A DNA stretch of 64,000 nucleotides, from NCBI RefSeq assembly GCF_009389715.1, contig NC_052397.1, positions 15,386,129 to 15,450,128 of the forward strand, given 5' to 3'. A program made the position numbers and the translations under genes. This document shows, piece after piece, positions 13,100-26,300 of this stretch. The notes below the pieces were generated by a model. That model was not told the origin of the DNA. It searched no databases and saw nothing but the letters and a program-made list of their open reading frames with translations. The stretch's first letter is position 1, and each line of letters starts with the position of its first letter. The stretch comes from Phoenix dactylifera (lineage: Eukaryota; Streptophyta; Magnoliopsida; Arecales; Arecaceae).

Positions 13100-15757
13100 C
13101 GTGGCAGTTGGACATGGCGATTGTAAGTAATAAGTAGAATGACAGATATACGAGATCAATTGAGGCGCAGCGACCTTAGCCTGATGTGGTTTTCTTCAGT
13201 CCGCGCTCGACCCGCTTACCCCGAACAAGTCGGGTCGGGAGGCCCTAAAGCGATCAGTGCACTCGGCCCGGCCCGGCCCCGGCCCGACAGGGCCTAATCT
13301 GATTTAAAGAGAGATGAAGGGAGGGAGAGAGGAGGGGGTGTCAAGAGAGGGAGAGAAGGAAGAACACTGCTTGTATCTTTCGTTGCAAAGAAGGATTCAC
13401 CTTCCTTCGCATGAATCCACCATTAGATCGTGCAATGGATAGTTTAAGATCCATGCAAGTAGATGAATAGAGGAGTTTGGTGTGCTTTAAGATATGTGCA
13501 TGGTGTGATCAACAGATCGATTATTCTTTCGTAGGAAAAATATAACCCAAACCCAAGGAACGGTTGTATGAAGATAGGAGGGCGATGGCTGAGACTGAGC
13601 TGATGGAGGCAGGAGATATTATTGGCTCGGAATATATAGGTTTTACTTCAAGGTAGCAGTGCAAGAAAACCACTAGGTGGATTTCTCAGTAAACTTCGTT
13701 TTCCATCATTATCAAGGTTATTCTGTGGCTATAATGGTTGTCCAATAGGATGAAAGATTTTGCAATCAAGGTTGTAGCTAATAAACTTATGGAATACAAG
13801 ATCAAAGCACGGCTTCAATATAAAGGAAATTGTGGTTGATAACAAGTAATAGATACCTACATTAGTTATAAAATAGGCTAACATTCAAGCCACTGCACAA
13901 TTGGGTAGTGATAGGAACTTGTAAAAAATATCACATCTCATATAATAGCTAATTTAAACACATGTATCACTAGTAATTAGGAATGATAACAATCAAGTAA
14001 TGGGCACATGCATCAATACAAAGAACCAATTATCCACCATTATACATAGAGAAGGGATAGAAATGCATGAGCCAGTGCTAATAACATGTCATAGGCACCA
14101 ACCACATAAAAAATAAATCAAAATATACCTTCCATATATTTGGGCAGTGATATGAATCTGTGATCAAACTATAACTCATAAAAGCCCCATGGAACACAAG
14201 TACCATACTCAACTAGCCATGTAATAAATCAACAATCGCTTAATCAACAATGCATTGTCGATTAGCCTGTTTGTTGCAGAGGTGCTTGAGACTAGATTAA
14301 CGGGCATCCAATACCTATAGCCTCCGGGCATAATACATGCATGAAGATAGAATCGGTCGTGATCTTAACCATGTATTCAAATACTTATACAATTTTTTTT
14401 TTATAAATAACATACTAGCTATCGCAAGAGCATTATTATCGGATGTGTAAAGAAGAGTCCAGTAAATAATTGCTCAACTAATGGCTTCATAGAGATCATT
14501 CTTCCTCAATATCAACTGAAAAAGATGAAGCACTAGAGAACATGCTGTGCTTACCATTTTTATTAGTCTTAAAAGTTCTGCAATTTGAAAAGGTGACACC
14601 ATCAGCTAGAATTGGCACCAGAAAGGACTATTTAAATGATGGCAAAGGTCTCAAGCTTATTTATAAATCACAGAGCTAGTTTGCTCTTCTGATGGTGGTC
14701 CTTTAGTCATGAGCTTGGCAGCAAGAATAGGCCTGTTGAGGTCAGAGCTTAGGTTCAGATCTCAAACACCAAATGAGTCCAAAGATTGCAAAAGGTTGTG
14801 CATTGAAGAGGATGGTTAGGGGGGAAGAGGAGATGCTTTTGGGTGCTGATGGAGTTGGGCAATGCATGAGTTGGGGTTTGGAAGAGGCATGGAGAGACTT
14901 CTGGTCTCTTGGGACAATGCTGAAGGTGTCAAAATAGGGTATACAGTAGGTGCCACAGCTTCTGATGCTAAATGGGATGTCAGGCTCACACAGTTTTAAC
15001 TTGCCATTTTTCACAAGTGTCACCCATTTGAATGTGTCTCTTGTTGAAGCCTTAATTATGGGCATGTGATAAGGACTTGAAAATTGAAACATGATATTCT
15101 AGACCTCTATTTTCTGTGGAGATTCATAAAGCTGATATCAAATAATGGATCCTCCAAGAACAAGAGGAAGATTTGGATCGTACATCTAGTCAACAAAACA
15201 TTGGGTGATTTTCAAATATCATATTTGGGGACCAGTGAATCGATCAATGATAAAAGAGTCATGATCTATGATCAGTGGGTTTCATGTGGATCATACATGC
15301 TATGATAGATCATTATCTTCTGATAGTATAAATCCGGTTTATATATATAGTATATATATATGATCGATGCATTTAAGGAAGATAAGTATGCGTAAATTTA
15401 CCCTATAAAAGTAGGTTTTGGGCATGCTAATACCATCTTGGTGTATAAAAAATATGATCTCACTGGAACTAATGTGCCATAATCCAACACAATTGGACCA
15501 TATGACAGCATAAATTCTCAACATGCCTTTGAAGAATGCATGTACATATGTAGATGAGAAAAAAAAAAAAAACGAAGCATGTGCTTTCTTGCACCTTGAT
15601 GTTGTTATCCAAGTTGATGTTGCCTATCTCTCAATGAAAGAATTTAACGAGCTACAATGAAATAATAGAAACTAAAGAATTGGGGCATAGTAGGTTGGCT
15701 AGAGACTGTACAAATTAATTTGGATATGCCAAGCTTATATCCAAATCCAATTAATTA
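13100..15757. other. Intergenic DNA upstream of GONST3
   Basis: A GC-rich patch with repeated CGGCCCGGCCC motifs lies at about 13196-13300, followed by a purine-rich stretch (GGGAGAG-type) to 13370 that belongs either to the GONST3 promoter or to an old repeat. The rest is AT-rich. A 116-codon minus-strand frame at 14742-15092 has no recognisable domain and I do not call it a gene. Confidence 0.45.
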
Positions 15758-16950
15758 GGAGGTGTTTGGATTATGCTAGAATTGAATTTCACATGATTAG
15801 GTTTAAACCTGATTTGGTTAGACTTGACAAAAACATTTAAAAATTCAAAGAATCTAACTTTGCCATGATTTTAATGTGGATCAAGCATAAGTTTAAATTG
15901 TTGAACAATAGCAATTACGACTAAACTAGATAGTGACGCAAGATATAGCTAAACCTACACCCACCTGCCAACAGTATAAAGTGGGATTTGGTAGATGAAA
16001 TGGCATGGAGAAACACTATCCTGTTTATACTAGGAAAGGCAAATAATGACCAGATTTTGTATTATATAAATTAATATTATATAAAGAAATGTCATTTTAA
16101 TCTTCTCAAGGAATATCATAATCTTGTATCCTTGTGAATATTGTTCTAGTTATAAATCCCAAGAATGAAGGAAGAGATGGAGATGGATGAGAAAGTTAGG
16201 AGGATTGACGGTGACCAACCTACAATTTTTGCAAACGTTTAATGTCAATACCTCCTCTGATGCATGAAAAAGATATGAAATAGCTCTAAATTTAAAAAGA
16301 GTAGATGAGTTGAATTTATCCTTTGCATGGAAAAAAGTTTTTCTAGAATGAAAAGGTAGTTGCGTATGTTAATAGAGTTGATGGGGTGGTAGGAATAAGA
16401 AATTTAAGATGCATGAATCTTCATCACCATAAATTTGAGCCATGAATCTTGGTATAGTTCAAAAATCATTTGCTTGGGGTACGAAGCATTAGTTTTTAAG
16501 CAACCAAAGTCATTGGGATGCATCATTGAATAACAAGAGCAAGATTTCTACATCTTTGAATACATTCTTCTCTTCACTAGATAGACCTTTTTTTATCTTC
16601 TTTCTCTCTTTTTTGAAAATATTATATCATGATCCTTATAATGCTGCTATAGCTATATACGAACTTTTGCTCGAAACCTCTACAAATTATTGTCACATTG
16701 TAAACCTTGAATTATTATATTAAATCACAATGGCCATTTTTAGCAAAGAAAAGCAACAGCACGAATAAAAGCAGTAGTAACAATATATCTAATCATGTCA
16801 CCATTAGCTAATTAAAGTTCATTATGTTTGCGATAATTGCGAAGATCTCAAATTTCCAGAGATTTCTCTCACACACATAAATAAAATCTCATGCCAAAAA
16901 CTATTCCTAATTGTTGTCGCAACTTATTAAGACCATCAGCAAACACCTCC
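15758..16950. mobile_element. Non-autonomous DNA transposon with 11-bp TIRs and 9-bp target duplication
   Basis: The element starts GGAGGTGTTTG (15758-15768) and ends CAAACACCTCC (16940-16950), an exact 11-bp terminal inverted repeat. Both ends are flanked by the same 9 bases, AATTAATTA (15749-15757 and 16951-16959). The 1193-bp body is AT-rich and encodes no recognisable transposase, so it would depend on an enzyme supplied elsewhere. A 9-bp duplication is typical of Mutator-like elements, whereas GGTGTTTGG-type ends are also seen in hAT elements, which make 8 bp. The palindromic, AT-rich flank means coincidence is not excluded. Confidence 0.55.
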
Positions 16951-16959
16951 AATTAATTA

Positions 16960-18211
16960 TTATATTAAAACAAAAAAAATTCTTGAAAGAAACACGTGCT
17001 TTCAACATCAGTAGCCAAAACCCATTCGTTGGAAGAGTTCATGCATCCTACCGCCAAGTTTTACTTTTCTAATAATCTTCATCATTGTTAACAATTACGC
17101 TCTTAATTTAATCACTCTTTTCATTCCAAACGCATCATAATCCTTTCGCTTTCCCACAAAAGATCACATTAATTACGTGATGGTCCCCGGGGGATTCATG
17201 ACCGTCCATATGGCCGTACGCCCGGATCATGCCATTCCGCCGCTACCGCCGCTCCAATCCGACGGATGAAATCGACCCTCCCCCTAATTACCGACAGATC
17301 GCCACCTCCAATCCATGGACCAGCCTAGGCCCTGACAACGGCCCTCCGACGCAGACGGCGAGAGCGCGCGCGTGACGTACGTCGGCGGAGGCAACGGAGC
17401 CGGACCAGGCCGCGTGGGCGCGGACACGGATTCTGTGCCCCATTTCAAACGGAACGTCGCCGTCAGGGAGGGGAGCGACGGGCTGCACGGAGGCGGCTGA
17501 CGTCCGTCAACGGGCAGCCTCGAGGATCGTTCCCCTTGCAGCGTCGCACGTGCCGTATCAGCGGCGGCCTCCCTATGGCGCCACGTGTATACTCCGCACG
17601 CCTATTGGAATGATTAGCGCCGCGCGCGAGCTGGCCCTGTATCCTATTACTTTCTAGCCCCCTCTTAAGTGTGGTTGATATAGCCATTCTCGTATGCGAG
17701 CGCCCGCATATTTCTCTATCAGTTACTTCTTCCTCCACCGTCCACGTTCCACGAAAAAGATCGATATTTGCCGCGTAGAAACTTTTACGCGGACTTATTT
17801 GCGGTTCTGGTTGCTGGTCCTGTTCGCACCGAAGTTATTTACGTAACTTGGAGTTTCGGCCTATTTAGAAGGACCAAACGGTCGATTAAGAGCAAACGGG
17901 AGGTCGTTTTCATATTGTAAAACTTTGAGTCGGTTCGGATCGCGGTTAAAATTTAACCTGAATTAACCCCTGGGTTAATTTTTCAAACCCCCTCCGATTC
18001 CCCCCCCCCCCCCCCCCAACGACTATTTAATGGCCCTCTCACGCTCTTGTTCCCACCCCTCCTCATCTCTCTCTCTCTCTCTTTCTCTCCCGCCGGAAAC
18101 CTCTTCATCTCCTACGAAGATCACACCTTTCCGCCGGAAAACCACTTCTTCTCCATCACCTACCTCTCCTAACACCTCAAAACCGCTTTTCTCCTGTTCC
18201 CTAAACCGCCA
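16960..18211 (+). promoter_or_regulatory. Upstream region of the CYP78A-like locus
   Basis: AT-rich until about 17170, then a GC- and CpG-rich block (17180-17740) with a CACGTG-type G-box core near 17581-17586. A run of 18 C (18000-18017) comes next, then a TATA-like TATTTAA at 18024-18030 and a CT-rich probable leader up to the ATG at 18212. Short minus-strand frames in the GC-rich block look like composition artefacts. Confidence 0.4.
18000..18017. repeat. Poly-C tract, 18 C
   Basis: A homopolymer just upstream of the TATA-like box of the P450 locus. Its length is likely to be uncertain in any assembly. Confidence 0.95.
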
Positions 18212-20399
18212 ATGTCGTCGTCCCCAGAGTTGGACTCCGCCTTGTTCTCTCTCTTCCCGTCGAACCTGTACTTTCTCCCATCCTTGCACTGTTCCTCGTC
18301 GTCTTCTCCGTCTTCTGGTTCTACCGGGGGGCCTCGCGTGGTCGATCTCCGGGGTCGGGCGCTCGATCCCGGTCCGCCGGGGATCATCCTTGCCTCTCCG
18401 GCACCGCTGCCCACCGTGCGCTCGCTGGGCTCGCCCGATCGCTCCAAGCTGTCCCCTTGATGGCCTTCTCGGTGGGGTTTACCCGGTTCGTCGTGTCGAG
18501 CCATCCCGACACGGCGAAGGAGATCCTCAACAGCTCGGCCTTCGCCGACCGGCCTATCAAGGAGTCCGCCTACGAGCTCCTCTTCCACCGGGCCATGGGG
18601 TTCGCCCCCTTCGGGGAGTACTGGAGGAATCTTAGGAGGATCTCCGCCACTTACCTGTTCAGTCCCAGGAGGATTTCGGCCTTCGGGCAGCACCGGAGGG
18701 AGATCGGGGAGCAGATGGTTAATGAGGTCAAGGAGCTAATGGGAACGTATGGGAAGTGGAGGTGAAAAGATTGCTGCATTTCGGGTCGTTGAACAACGTT
18801 ATGATGAGTGTTTTTGGGAAAAGATTCGATTTTGGGAAGGGGGAGGGGATGGAATTGGAAGGGCTGGTGAGGGAGGGGTATGAGCTGTTGGGGGTCTTCA
18901 ACTGGAGCGACCACTTCCCTGTGCTGGGTTGGCTGGACTTGCAAGGGGTGAGGAAGAGGTGCAGGAGATTGGTTAGAAGAGTCAATGTGTTTGTGGGCAA
19001 GATCATAGAGGAGCACAGGCAAAACAGGAGGAAGTTTGGTGGGACTTTGGAGGATGGAGTGGGGGACTTTGTGGATGTGTTGCTTGATTTGGAGGAGGAG
19101 GAGAAGCTCTCTGATGCTGACATGGTTGCTGTTCTTTGGGTAAGATTTCCTAAAGATCCAAACTTTAACCATCCAAAAGCAGGATGATATTAATCTCTTC
19201 TTTGTTTGTTTATTTGTTGTTCTTGTCGTTGCCTTGGTGTTCTTGTCTGCATGCTGCTTCTGGATGCCTCTTTCTTCTGTTTGCTTCTAGTATTGGTTAC
19301 CTTCTTTGTTATTCGTGGGCTTTCCATGCATTATCATGATTATTTTATGATTCAGAATATACTTCGAATTTCCTATCTGATTTTCTTCCTCCTTCTTTAG
19401 TATAATGAGAAGAGATGAAGATTCCTTGATATAAAATATCCAATCCGTTCCTCTTTCCTTTGCAAGGGTGGTATTCCATGTCAACCATCTGTGGTCGTTT
19501 GTTTTACAGTGTTTAGGAAATTGCTTTGTTTAATGGTTCTAACTCTTTCGTTTAACCACACAACCACACATTAATGAATCCAGTTTTGTTGATATTTTTT
19601 GCTTTTATCTTATGAAAATTTTGGTGTCGTAGCATTCCATCCTTGGTTTTGTTAAAATTTAAGTTGGTTCCACTTGAACTTGGTGTATATTCCTTTCATT
19701 TGTTTTAACCCTTCGACCAAAGCATACACACATCATATTTATTATTCTATTTATTTGACAGCCAACTTGTGCATGGCTATGTAACCAGGAAATGATCTTT
19801 AGAGGCACCGTACCGTAGCTATTCCTTCTTGGAATGGCATCATGGCTTAGAATGGTTCTGACACCCAGATATCAATCAAAAAGCTTCAATGCCGAGATCG
19901 ATGCTGTCGTTGGGAACTCCCGGCTTGTCTCTGATTCTGACATCCCCAAACCTTCCGTATCTGCAATCCATCGTGAAGGAATCTCTGAGAATGCACCCAC
20001 CAGGCCCACTCCTCTCATGGGCTCGCCTCGCTATCCATGATGTCAACGTAGGGAATCACCTCGTCCCTGCCGGGACCACGGGCGATGGTGAACATGTGGG
20101 CGATCACTCATGACGAGTCCATTTGGCCTGAGCTGGTAGTTCGATCCCAAGCGGTTCATGGCGGAGGGTGTGAGCATTCTGGCGGTTCTGATCTCAGGTT
20201 GGCGCCGTTCGGTTCTGGGAGGAGGGCGTGTGCCCAGGATAAGGCCATGGCACTGGCTACCGTTCATCTGTGGCTGCTCAGCTGCTTCAGTGCTTCAAAT
20301 GGGGTCCCCTCAGAGGGTGGTTGGATCTGTCCGAGTGCTTGAAGATGTTCCCTTGAGATGAAGAACCCTCTGGTTTGTAAGCCTCTTCCAAGGTGCTGA
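18212..20399 (+). pseudogene. CYP78A-type cytochrome P450, multiply frameshifted
   Basis: Plant CYP78A enzymes are ER-anchored monooxygenases that influence organ and seed size. Here the whole family architecture is visible but spread over all three frames. Exon 1 (18212-19139) holds an N-terminal anchor, then LMAFSVGFTRFVVSSHPDTA (18457 frame), then LLHFGSLNNVMMSVFGKRF, and ends at VAVLW with donor GTAAGA, the family's intron site. Exon 2 starts at 19789 with EMIFRGT; further on are KESLR (the ExxR helix-K motif), [12 protein letters not shown], the haem-ligand block [10 protein letters not shown] and a final KPLPRC-stop at 20399. Frame changes occur near 18250, 18330, 18370, 18395, 18750, 19810, 19840, 19950, 20075, 20130 and repeatedly after 20170. 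One breaks the I-helix GTDT region, another falls just after the haem cysteine. No continuous protein can be made. Either it is a young pseudogene, with little amino-acid decay, or the sequence has indel errors; the clean neighbouring genes favour a real pseudogene. Confidence 0.8.
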
Positions 20400-23300
20400 A
20401 TTGCCTGGAAGTGGTGTTTTTGTTCTCAAAATTGCCGTTACTCTTATATCAGTGTTTGGGTACGTGGAGATAATGTTGTACTGTACATCTCCATGATTTG
20501 CCCTAGTTAGCCAGTTCCTAGTTTTCGTTCTTGGTGTTTTGTTCACTTCTAGCGCATAGTTTTAGTCTAGATTTCCTTGGAATATGGCTATGTATCTTGT
20601 TGGTTGGATGGTCACTGATGTATACAGGTTGTCCCGTGCAATGTATACAGCGTTTGTCAAATGCGTGGATTGACAAAGACTTTATATGCTCAACTTGCTC
20701 AGATACTTTGTTTCCACATTTTTGTTCCAAGATAGTCCAAAGGTCATGTGTACAGGTGTCCAGATATTTGTGGGGCTTTTGGCAAATGCATGGATCTGGT
20801 TATTCCTTCAACTTGTTTCCAGTAGTCAATTCCTACGTTTTTTGAGAAAGCTAAGAGAAAGGTGCTTTAACATATATGATGGGCCAACTTTCCATGTATA
20901 ATTCAAATTTGCTTTTCTCATGGGAATAACATATATTTTACCTCATAACTAGAAGCCACATTAGCCACTGATATTATTTTGCCTGTAACATTAGTTGTAC
21001 CATACATCCGGGGATCATTTCACAAGCTAAAGTCCTTCAGCTTCTGAGGATTTCTGCACAAGGTTGTCTTAGTATATGCCCATGATGATAAGGTAATATT
21101 TCCTGTTACATTTTATGCTTGTATATGTTAGAATTCTGTATGTGGAATATATGCCTTCCATTAGAATGGACTACTTGTATCCTGTATGTGTATACCCTGT
21201 AGCAACTTACACAGATCTTAACAGTCATATGTTGATAAAAAGAATTGATGTATGTGTCTTCGCATAACATGAGATCAGTATTGTTGGCCTTCTGTAGAAA
21301 TACTTGTTCGCTCACTTTTGTTGCAAGCTCAAATAGATGGAATGCTTTCTATGTAAGCAATGGATTTGCATCAATGTGATTTGTTTTTAGACTTGCCAAG
21401 CCATGGAGAGAGATGGCCTTAAAGTTTTCTTTCTTTTATGATGCATATCTGCAATTCCGATCCATTTCTTATCATGATATGTCCATCTTTGTTCTCACAT
21501 GCCTCCTTTTTAATCCTATTCATGCTTTTGAGAAGCTCAGCTCTTTCATACTAACTAAAGTAAGATTCTATGGGATGTTTTGTGGGTCAGTATCTATTAG
21601 ATAGATGGAATGCTTTCTATTAAAGTCTCCAGTCCAACAGTTTCAGTAGGTTTTCTTTGATCCGCACTTTAGAGTACAGTTCCTACAAATGATTGAGGAA
21701 TAAGAACACAAATCTAATGATATGATTCCAGGGGCCTGCTCTTTTGTGAGATCCAAATCCCACGGAATATTTTTAACTATAGAAAGCTTGCTTCCTTTTC
21801 TTCCCAGGAAAAAGAATATCGATGGCAACTTGGCCCCCCCCTTCTCTTTTCATGTGCTCCCACACTTAATCCCTGATTATTCCTAGGCTCCTGCATCACC
21901 ATTAGATAGATCTTGTTATGCGGCTAGACATAAAAGAACAGAAGATCTTGGGAACCATTTCTATTCTAAGCTTCTTTAAGGGGTCAGCAATGGTGGAGGT
22001 TATCAGGGGTCAGCCAATAATGCTTCATTTGCCATGGTGAGGGACCTACATCATGCTGGCATGATGCTCCTTGGTGTGCTTTGAGCCTTTTGAGTCAGTA
22101 ACCCCTCTTGCAGTAATTAATAATCAAATCTCACAAAAGATTGTCATAGAATTGATGCAGTTTTCTCAGTGTCAGTGAACCCTTAATAATTTTACAGTTT
22201 GGTGGAACCAAGCTACCATTCTGCTTACAGATCTCTAGTTTGTATGGAGTTGCAGCTTTAGCGACATTTTAGCGATGAGAACATTAGTAACTGATATTTT
22301 ATAACTCATGGTGATGGAAGGTTCCTATTAACCAACATGATTAGATCATGATGCACTTCACTGCAGTAAAACTGATCCTATCAAGCTATCATTGAGCATG
22401 CAATCCCCTAACTTTGAAAGTGAAACATGGCATGTGCTTATAGGATGCCATATTTTGCCACTAGTATGTTTTATAATAGGCCTAAATGAGAGAGGATGTA
22501 GCACAAAAACATAGTTTCGCCTTTATGGAGCATACTGCGGTCATACTAATCCAGTTCTCTTTTCTCTTAAAGCTTGAGATGTGAACAGATGTGGTCACCT
22601 TTTAGCAACAGTATATGGAAATGAAAACCTTAAGGCATATGAGCAAATCATCACAAGCACCTTACGGCCAACTCTTTGAGTCCTTTTAGCAAACTTAGCA
22701 TGAAAGTTTAGCTTGATCGATCTATTATACTAATCATATGTGATCATAACATTTGCCTAACCGATTCTTCTTCACACCGATGTACTTATTTTGTTGATTG
22801 GATTCCATGGCATGTAATAGTTTCGTCTCAATAATTTAACATAGGTTCAATTAGTTTATGATTTAAGGAAGAGGACTGCTGGAGATCTAATCATCTGTCA
22901 TATATTCTAATGTGGTTCCTAGGGATACTACTCACAACAGATAATTCTCTGTTATTATCCATTATAAGCTATAATATTTTTTGGTGTCAAGTAGATTGAA
23001 ATAGATGCTTGATTATAACATATTCCAAAGGCCAAGATCCCAAAGAGAACTGTGCTGCGTTGTCATCGGCATCCTGTACTTAATAGATTTTTCGATACTG
23101 TGGAATGTGCAATCTGTGCACATAAAAATATACTGATTCTCAGCATGCAGTATGCATGGTAACTCGTTAGGTTGATGTTTGCAAGAGATGACTGAATTAC
23201 TTAGGTCTGATGCTGCCAAAGTGTGAAATATTTTAAACAAAACCACCTCAGCAATCTCAAGTGATTCCAAATGCTTCATTCTATTGCCTTTCCTTAACAT

Positions 23301-26300
23301 TTCCTTATCTTTACACTCTGTCCACGCAATCAAGCATCAAGCACTTGCACCAAAGTTGAGGACTATTACTACTAAAGTGATGATAATAATACTATAAAAT
23401 AAATATCACATCAAAAAATAAAGTAATATTATATATATTGTTTCTGACCTTGGTCTTTCTTATAGATTTTCCCAAAGAATGAAGGAACTAGAGGATATAA
23501 TAAATTTTTACTATTAGTTACATCCATCCAACATGATTTTGGGATAGTCAATTCACAAAGCGTGTGGATCTGAAGAGTATTGGTTCAATATTGGCTTTAT
23601 ATTGGCATTGTTATACCACCAGGATGTCCTACAAAGAACAAATATTTAGATTCTTTGTCAACCAAGCAAGAGGTTATGTTGGTTTGTGAGTTGCATTTTC
23701 TGAAATCTTGGGTCTTCAGAAGATTCAATTTTGGTGATCTAATAGATTTCCCAGAAGGTGCGAAACTTGCTTAGGAAAGCAACTCAAGTGTTTTCAATTA
23801 GAGCAATCCAAGGTATGTAGTTATCTAGGCACTTGAAAGAAAGCTTTTGCCTCTTTGAGAGGTTCTCCATAATTTTGCAGTCCATTTGGAAATTGACAAA
23901 GAAGTTTGTTAGGAAACTAATCCATGTTGGTCAATAAGACAGTGGAGAAGCTGTCCTTTGGCTTCGTTCTTTGTTTTTAGTAGAAACAACTGTAGTGCCC
24001 CAACCTACAGCAGACAGAGAGAATATAGGAAGACAAGGGCATGCAATTCTTTTTAATCAGTGGCTTATGTGCTTCCTTTCGTCTGACATGGCTGGATTGG
24101 AACCCTGCAGATTGGATTTTGTATTACCAAACAAAACATGCTTATTATATGGAGAATGTGAGATGGATCATGTCGTTATGCGCTTGTCCTTGCTCTTTGT
24201 TGTCATTAGAATTTACCTGGTAGAGCATAATAAGCAATAGACAAACCTTTCTTAACCCATTCTTTTGGATTGATCCTGTGATATCTACTTCTATTCTGCT
24301 TTCATACATGGCCTTTTTCTCCCAAATGGTAAGGAAATTACATATCGCTTTGCGCAACTTTCAAGTCCTTTTCAGATATCCATCCTCCCTTGGACCCTTC
24401 AAATTGTACACAAGACCTCTTTTGGTTGCAATTCTGTAAGAGGCTTTTTCTATTTGCATTTGGAGAGTTGTCATACTCTTGCACACAATGAGCAGGGGCT
24501 TTACCAAGAATGACCATGTGCCCGTAGTTGAGTAGAGACTTTATTCTATCATTTTGAAACTAGATACATGCATTCCCACTTTGTGATGCACTTCTTCTGT
24601 CTCTCTTCTGAAAGCAAACAATGAGCAGGGGCTTTACCAAGAAGAATGTACATGGGAACATGCATGAGGGAAGAAGGGGGATGTATATATGAAGGGAGTC
24701 ATCCTCTGCGAAAGCAGTTTAACTAATACTACACATGCAAAGTAAAGTTAAAGCAAACATTTACAGGTTTTGTAGAAGGGCCACTGGGCCACTTAAGGCT
24801 CAAGGTGTGACCTAGAAGGCCAGGACAGTGAAACACTTAATACCCTCACCAACTCCTCAACAGTTGTACCCACTATCTTTCAATCCACTGATACTCAAGC
24901 TACTCCTTAGATTTAGGCAGATTACTACCAAACCACAGGTTAGATTATAAAGCTGAAGGTATTGCATCTTAGCATTGGAGTTTGGACCCTCCACCTAGCC
25001 ATCATTGTTGGCCTGCTCTGAAGTCTCTCAATGCAACCACAATCTGGTATAGTTGGTGAAGGGAAAAGTCTTTATAAGTTTGGATTTCAACCACTTGCAA
25101 GTGCCATGCATCCAGGCTGTAGGAAATTCATATCAATTTGATTTGCTGATGATAGAGTACCTTGGCAGCAGATCCAAGAATATTTTTTCTGTGACAATGT
25201 GGTGACCAAGTACATTATGTATGCCATAAAACATCCTTTTGCATGATTATTTACTTATCTTGCTCAATCAATTATGAAACCTTTTGATGGCTTAACTAGC
25301 ATGGCTGCCCCCCTCCCACCCCACCACCACCCCCTAAAAAAAAAAAAAAGAGAGAGAGAGAGCTAAAAAGTGATCATGCTAAAGGACTATTTATTCTATG
25401 GCCTTAACACTCCAAGTTTACAGGATCATGACCTTGAAATTCCCTAGAATGCATAGTTTTCTCAATTAATAGGATTATTACTAACAAGCACTAAGGACAG
25501 TCATGATATTACTAACATGGATAGTAGGTGTCAGTTGGTCACTAGATGGGTATCTCTCAATTTATCACACTAGGGGAATCACCTTCTAGTTAAACCTCTG
25601 TTGTATGAGGAATCTCCATTGTTAACTCTGTTTTCCATCAGCAAAGAAAAATTCAAACTTTAAAGATTTTGATTTCTCTTGGGTTTAGTATGGAAAATCA
25701 TTTATTAAAATTTATATAGAATGTTTGGTAAGCTTGTGTATATATCAAGCAAAGAGACTTGATAAGTTGGTATTTAACAGCAGTATTCTGTCCCAATAAT
25801 ATGTTACTAATAAAGAAAAGATTTTTTTTGCAAAAATATTTCTGATTCATCCTAAGTTTTAGTTATTATATGGTTTTGCCGTACTCTTGTATAGAGCAGG
25901 ATTCACCATTAATAATTTAAGCGTTCATGTTCAGAGCCCAAATATCAAAAAAGAATGTAGTTCAAAAAAAAAAAAAAAAGCTTCATATCAGTGTGGTTTG
26001 GAATTTGAGTGTCATGACTGCACTCCTGGGGGCCCCCCTTTAATTCAGTAATTTGTTCTATAGATTTTCCTTAACTATTTTTTGTTCTTTAGAATTTAGT
26101 TCTCCACAAATCTAGCAAGCCAGTGCGCTTTTCCCACTTTAATTGTCACAAGTTGGGCTTTAGCCCAAGCTTGGTCTAAGTACAAATGAACTATGCCATA
26201 TAGCTGTGTGGAAAGTCTAGATTTTCTGTTTTGATTGATATGATGATCCAGATTTTTCATAGTTTGAGTCCAAACCAAGTCTAGTCCAACTTGAATCTAA

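Noticed and set aside
12849-13115. 88-codon frame in the GONST3 leader region
   Set aside because: It overlaps the predicted leader exon, has no domain and would block translation of the main ORF; transcription probably starts within it.
14742-15092. 116-codon minus-strand frame
   Set aside because: No recognisable domain, no supporting splice or promoter signals; possibly a transposon scrap, but I cannot support a call.
17288-17738. Two minus-strand frames of 66 and 91 codons
   Set aside because: They sit in a CpG-rich promoter block, have no domains and Arg-rich composition typical of GC-rich non-coding DNA.
18169-18693. 174-codon minus-strand frame and other minus-strand frames over the P450 locus
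   Set aside because: They are antisense to clear CYP78A sequence; composition artefacts.
23013-23333. 106-codon minus-strand frame
   Set aside because: AT-rich intergenic setting and no motif recognised.
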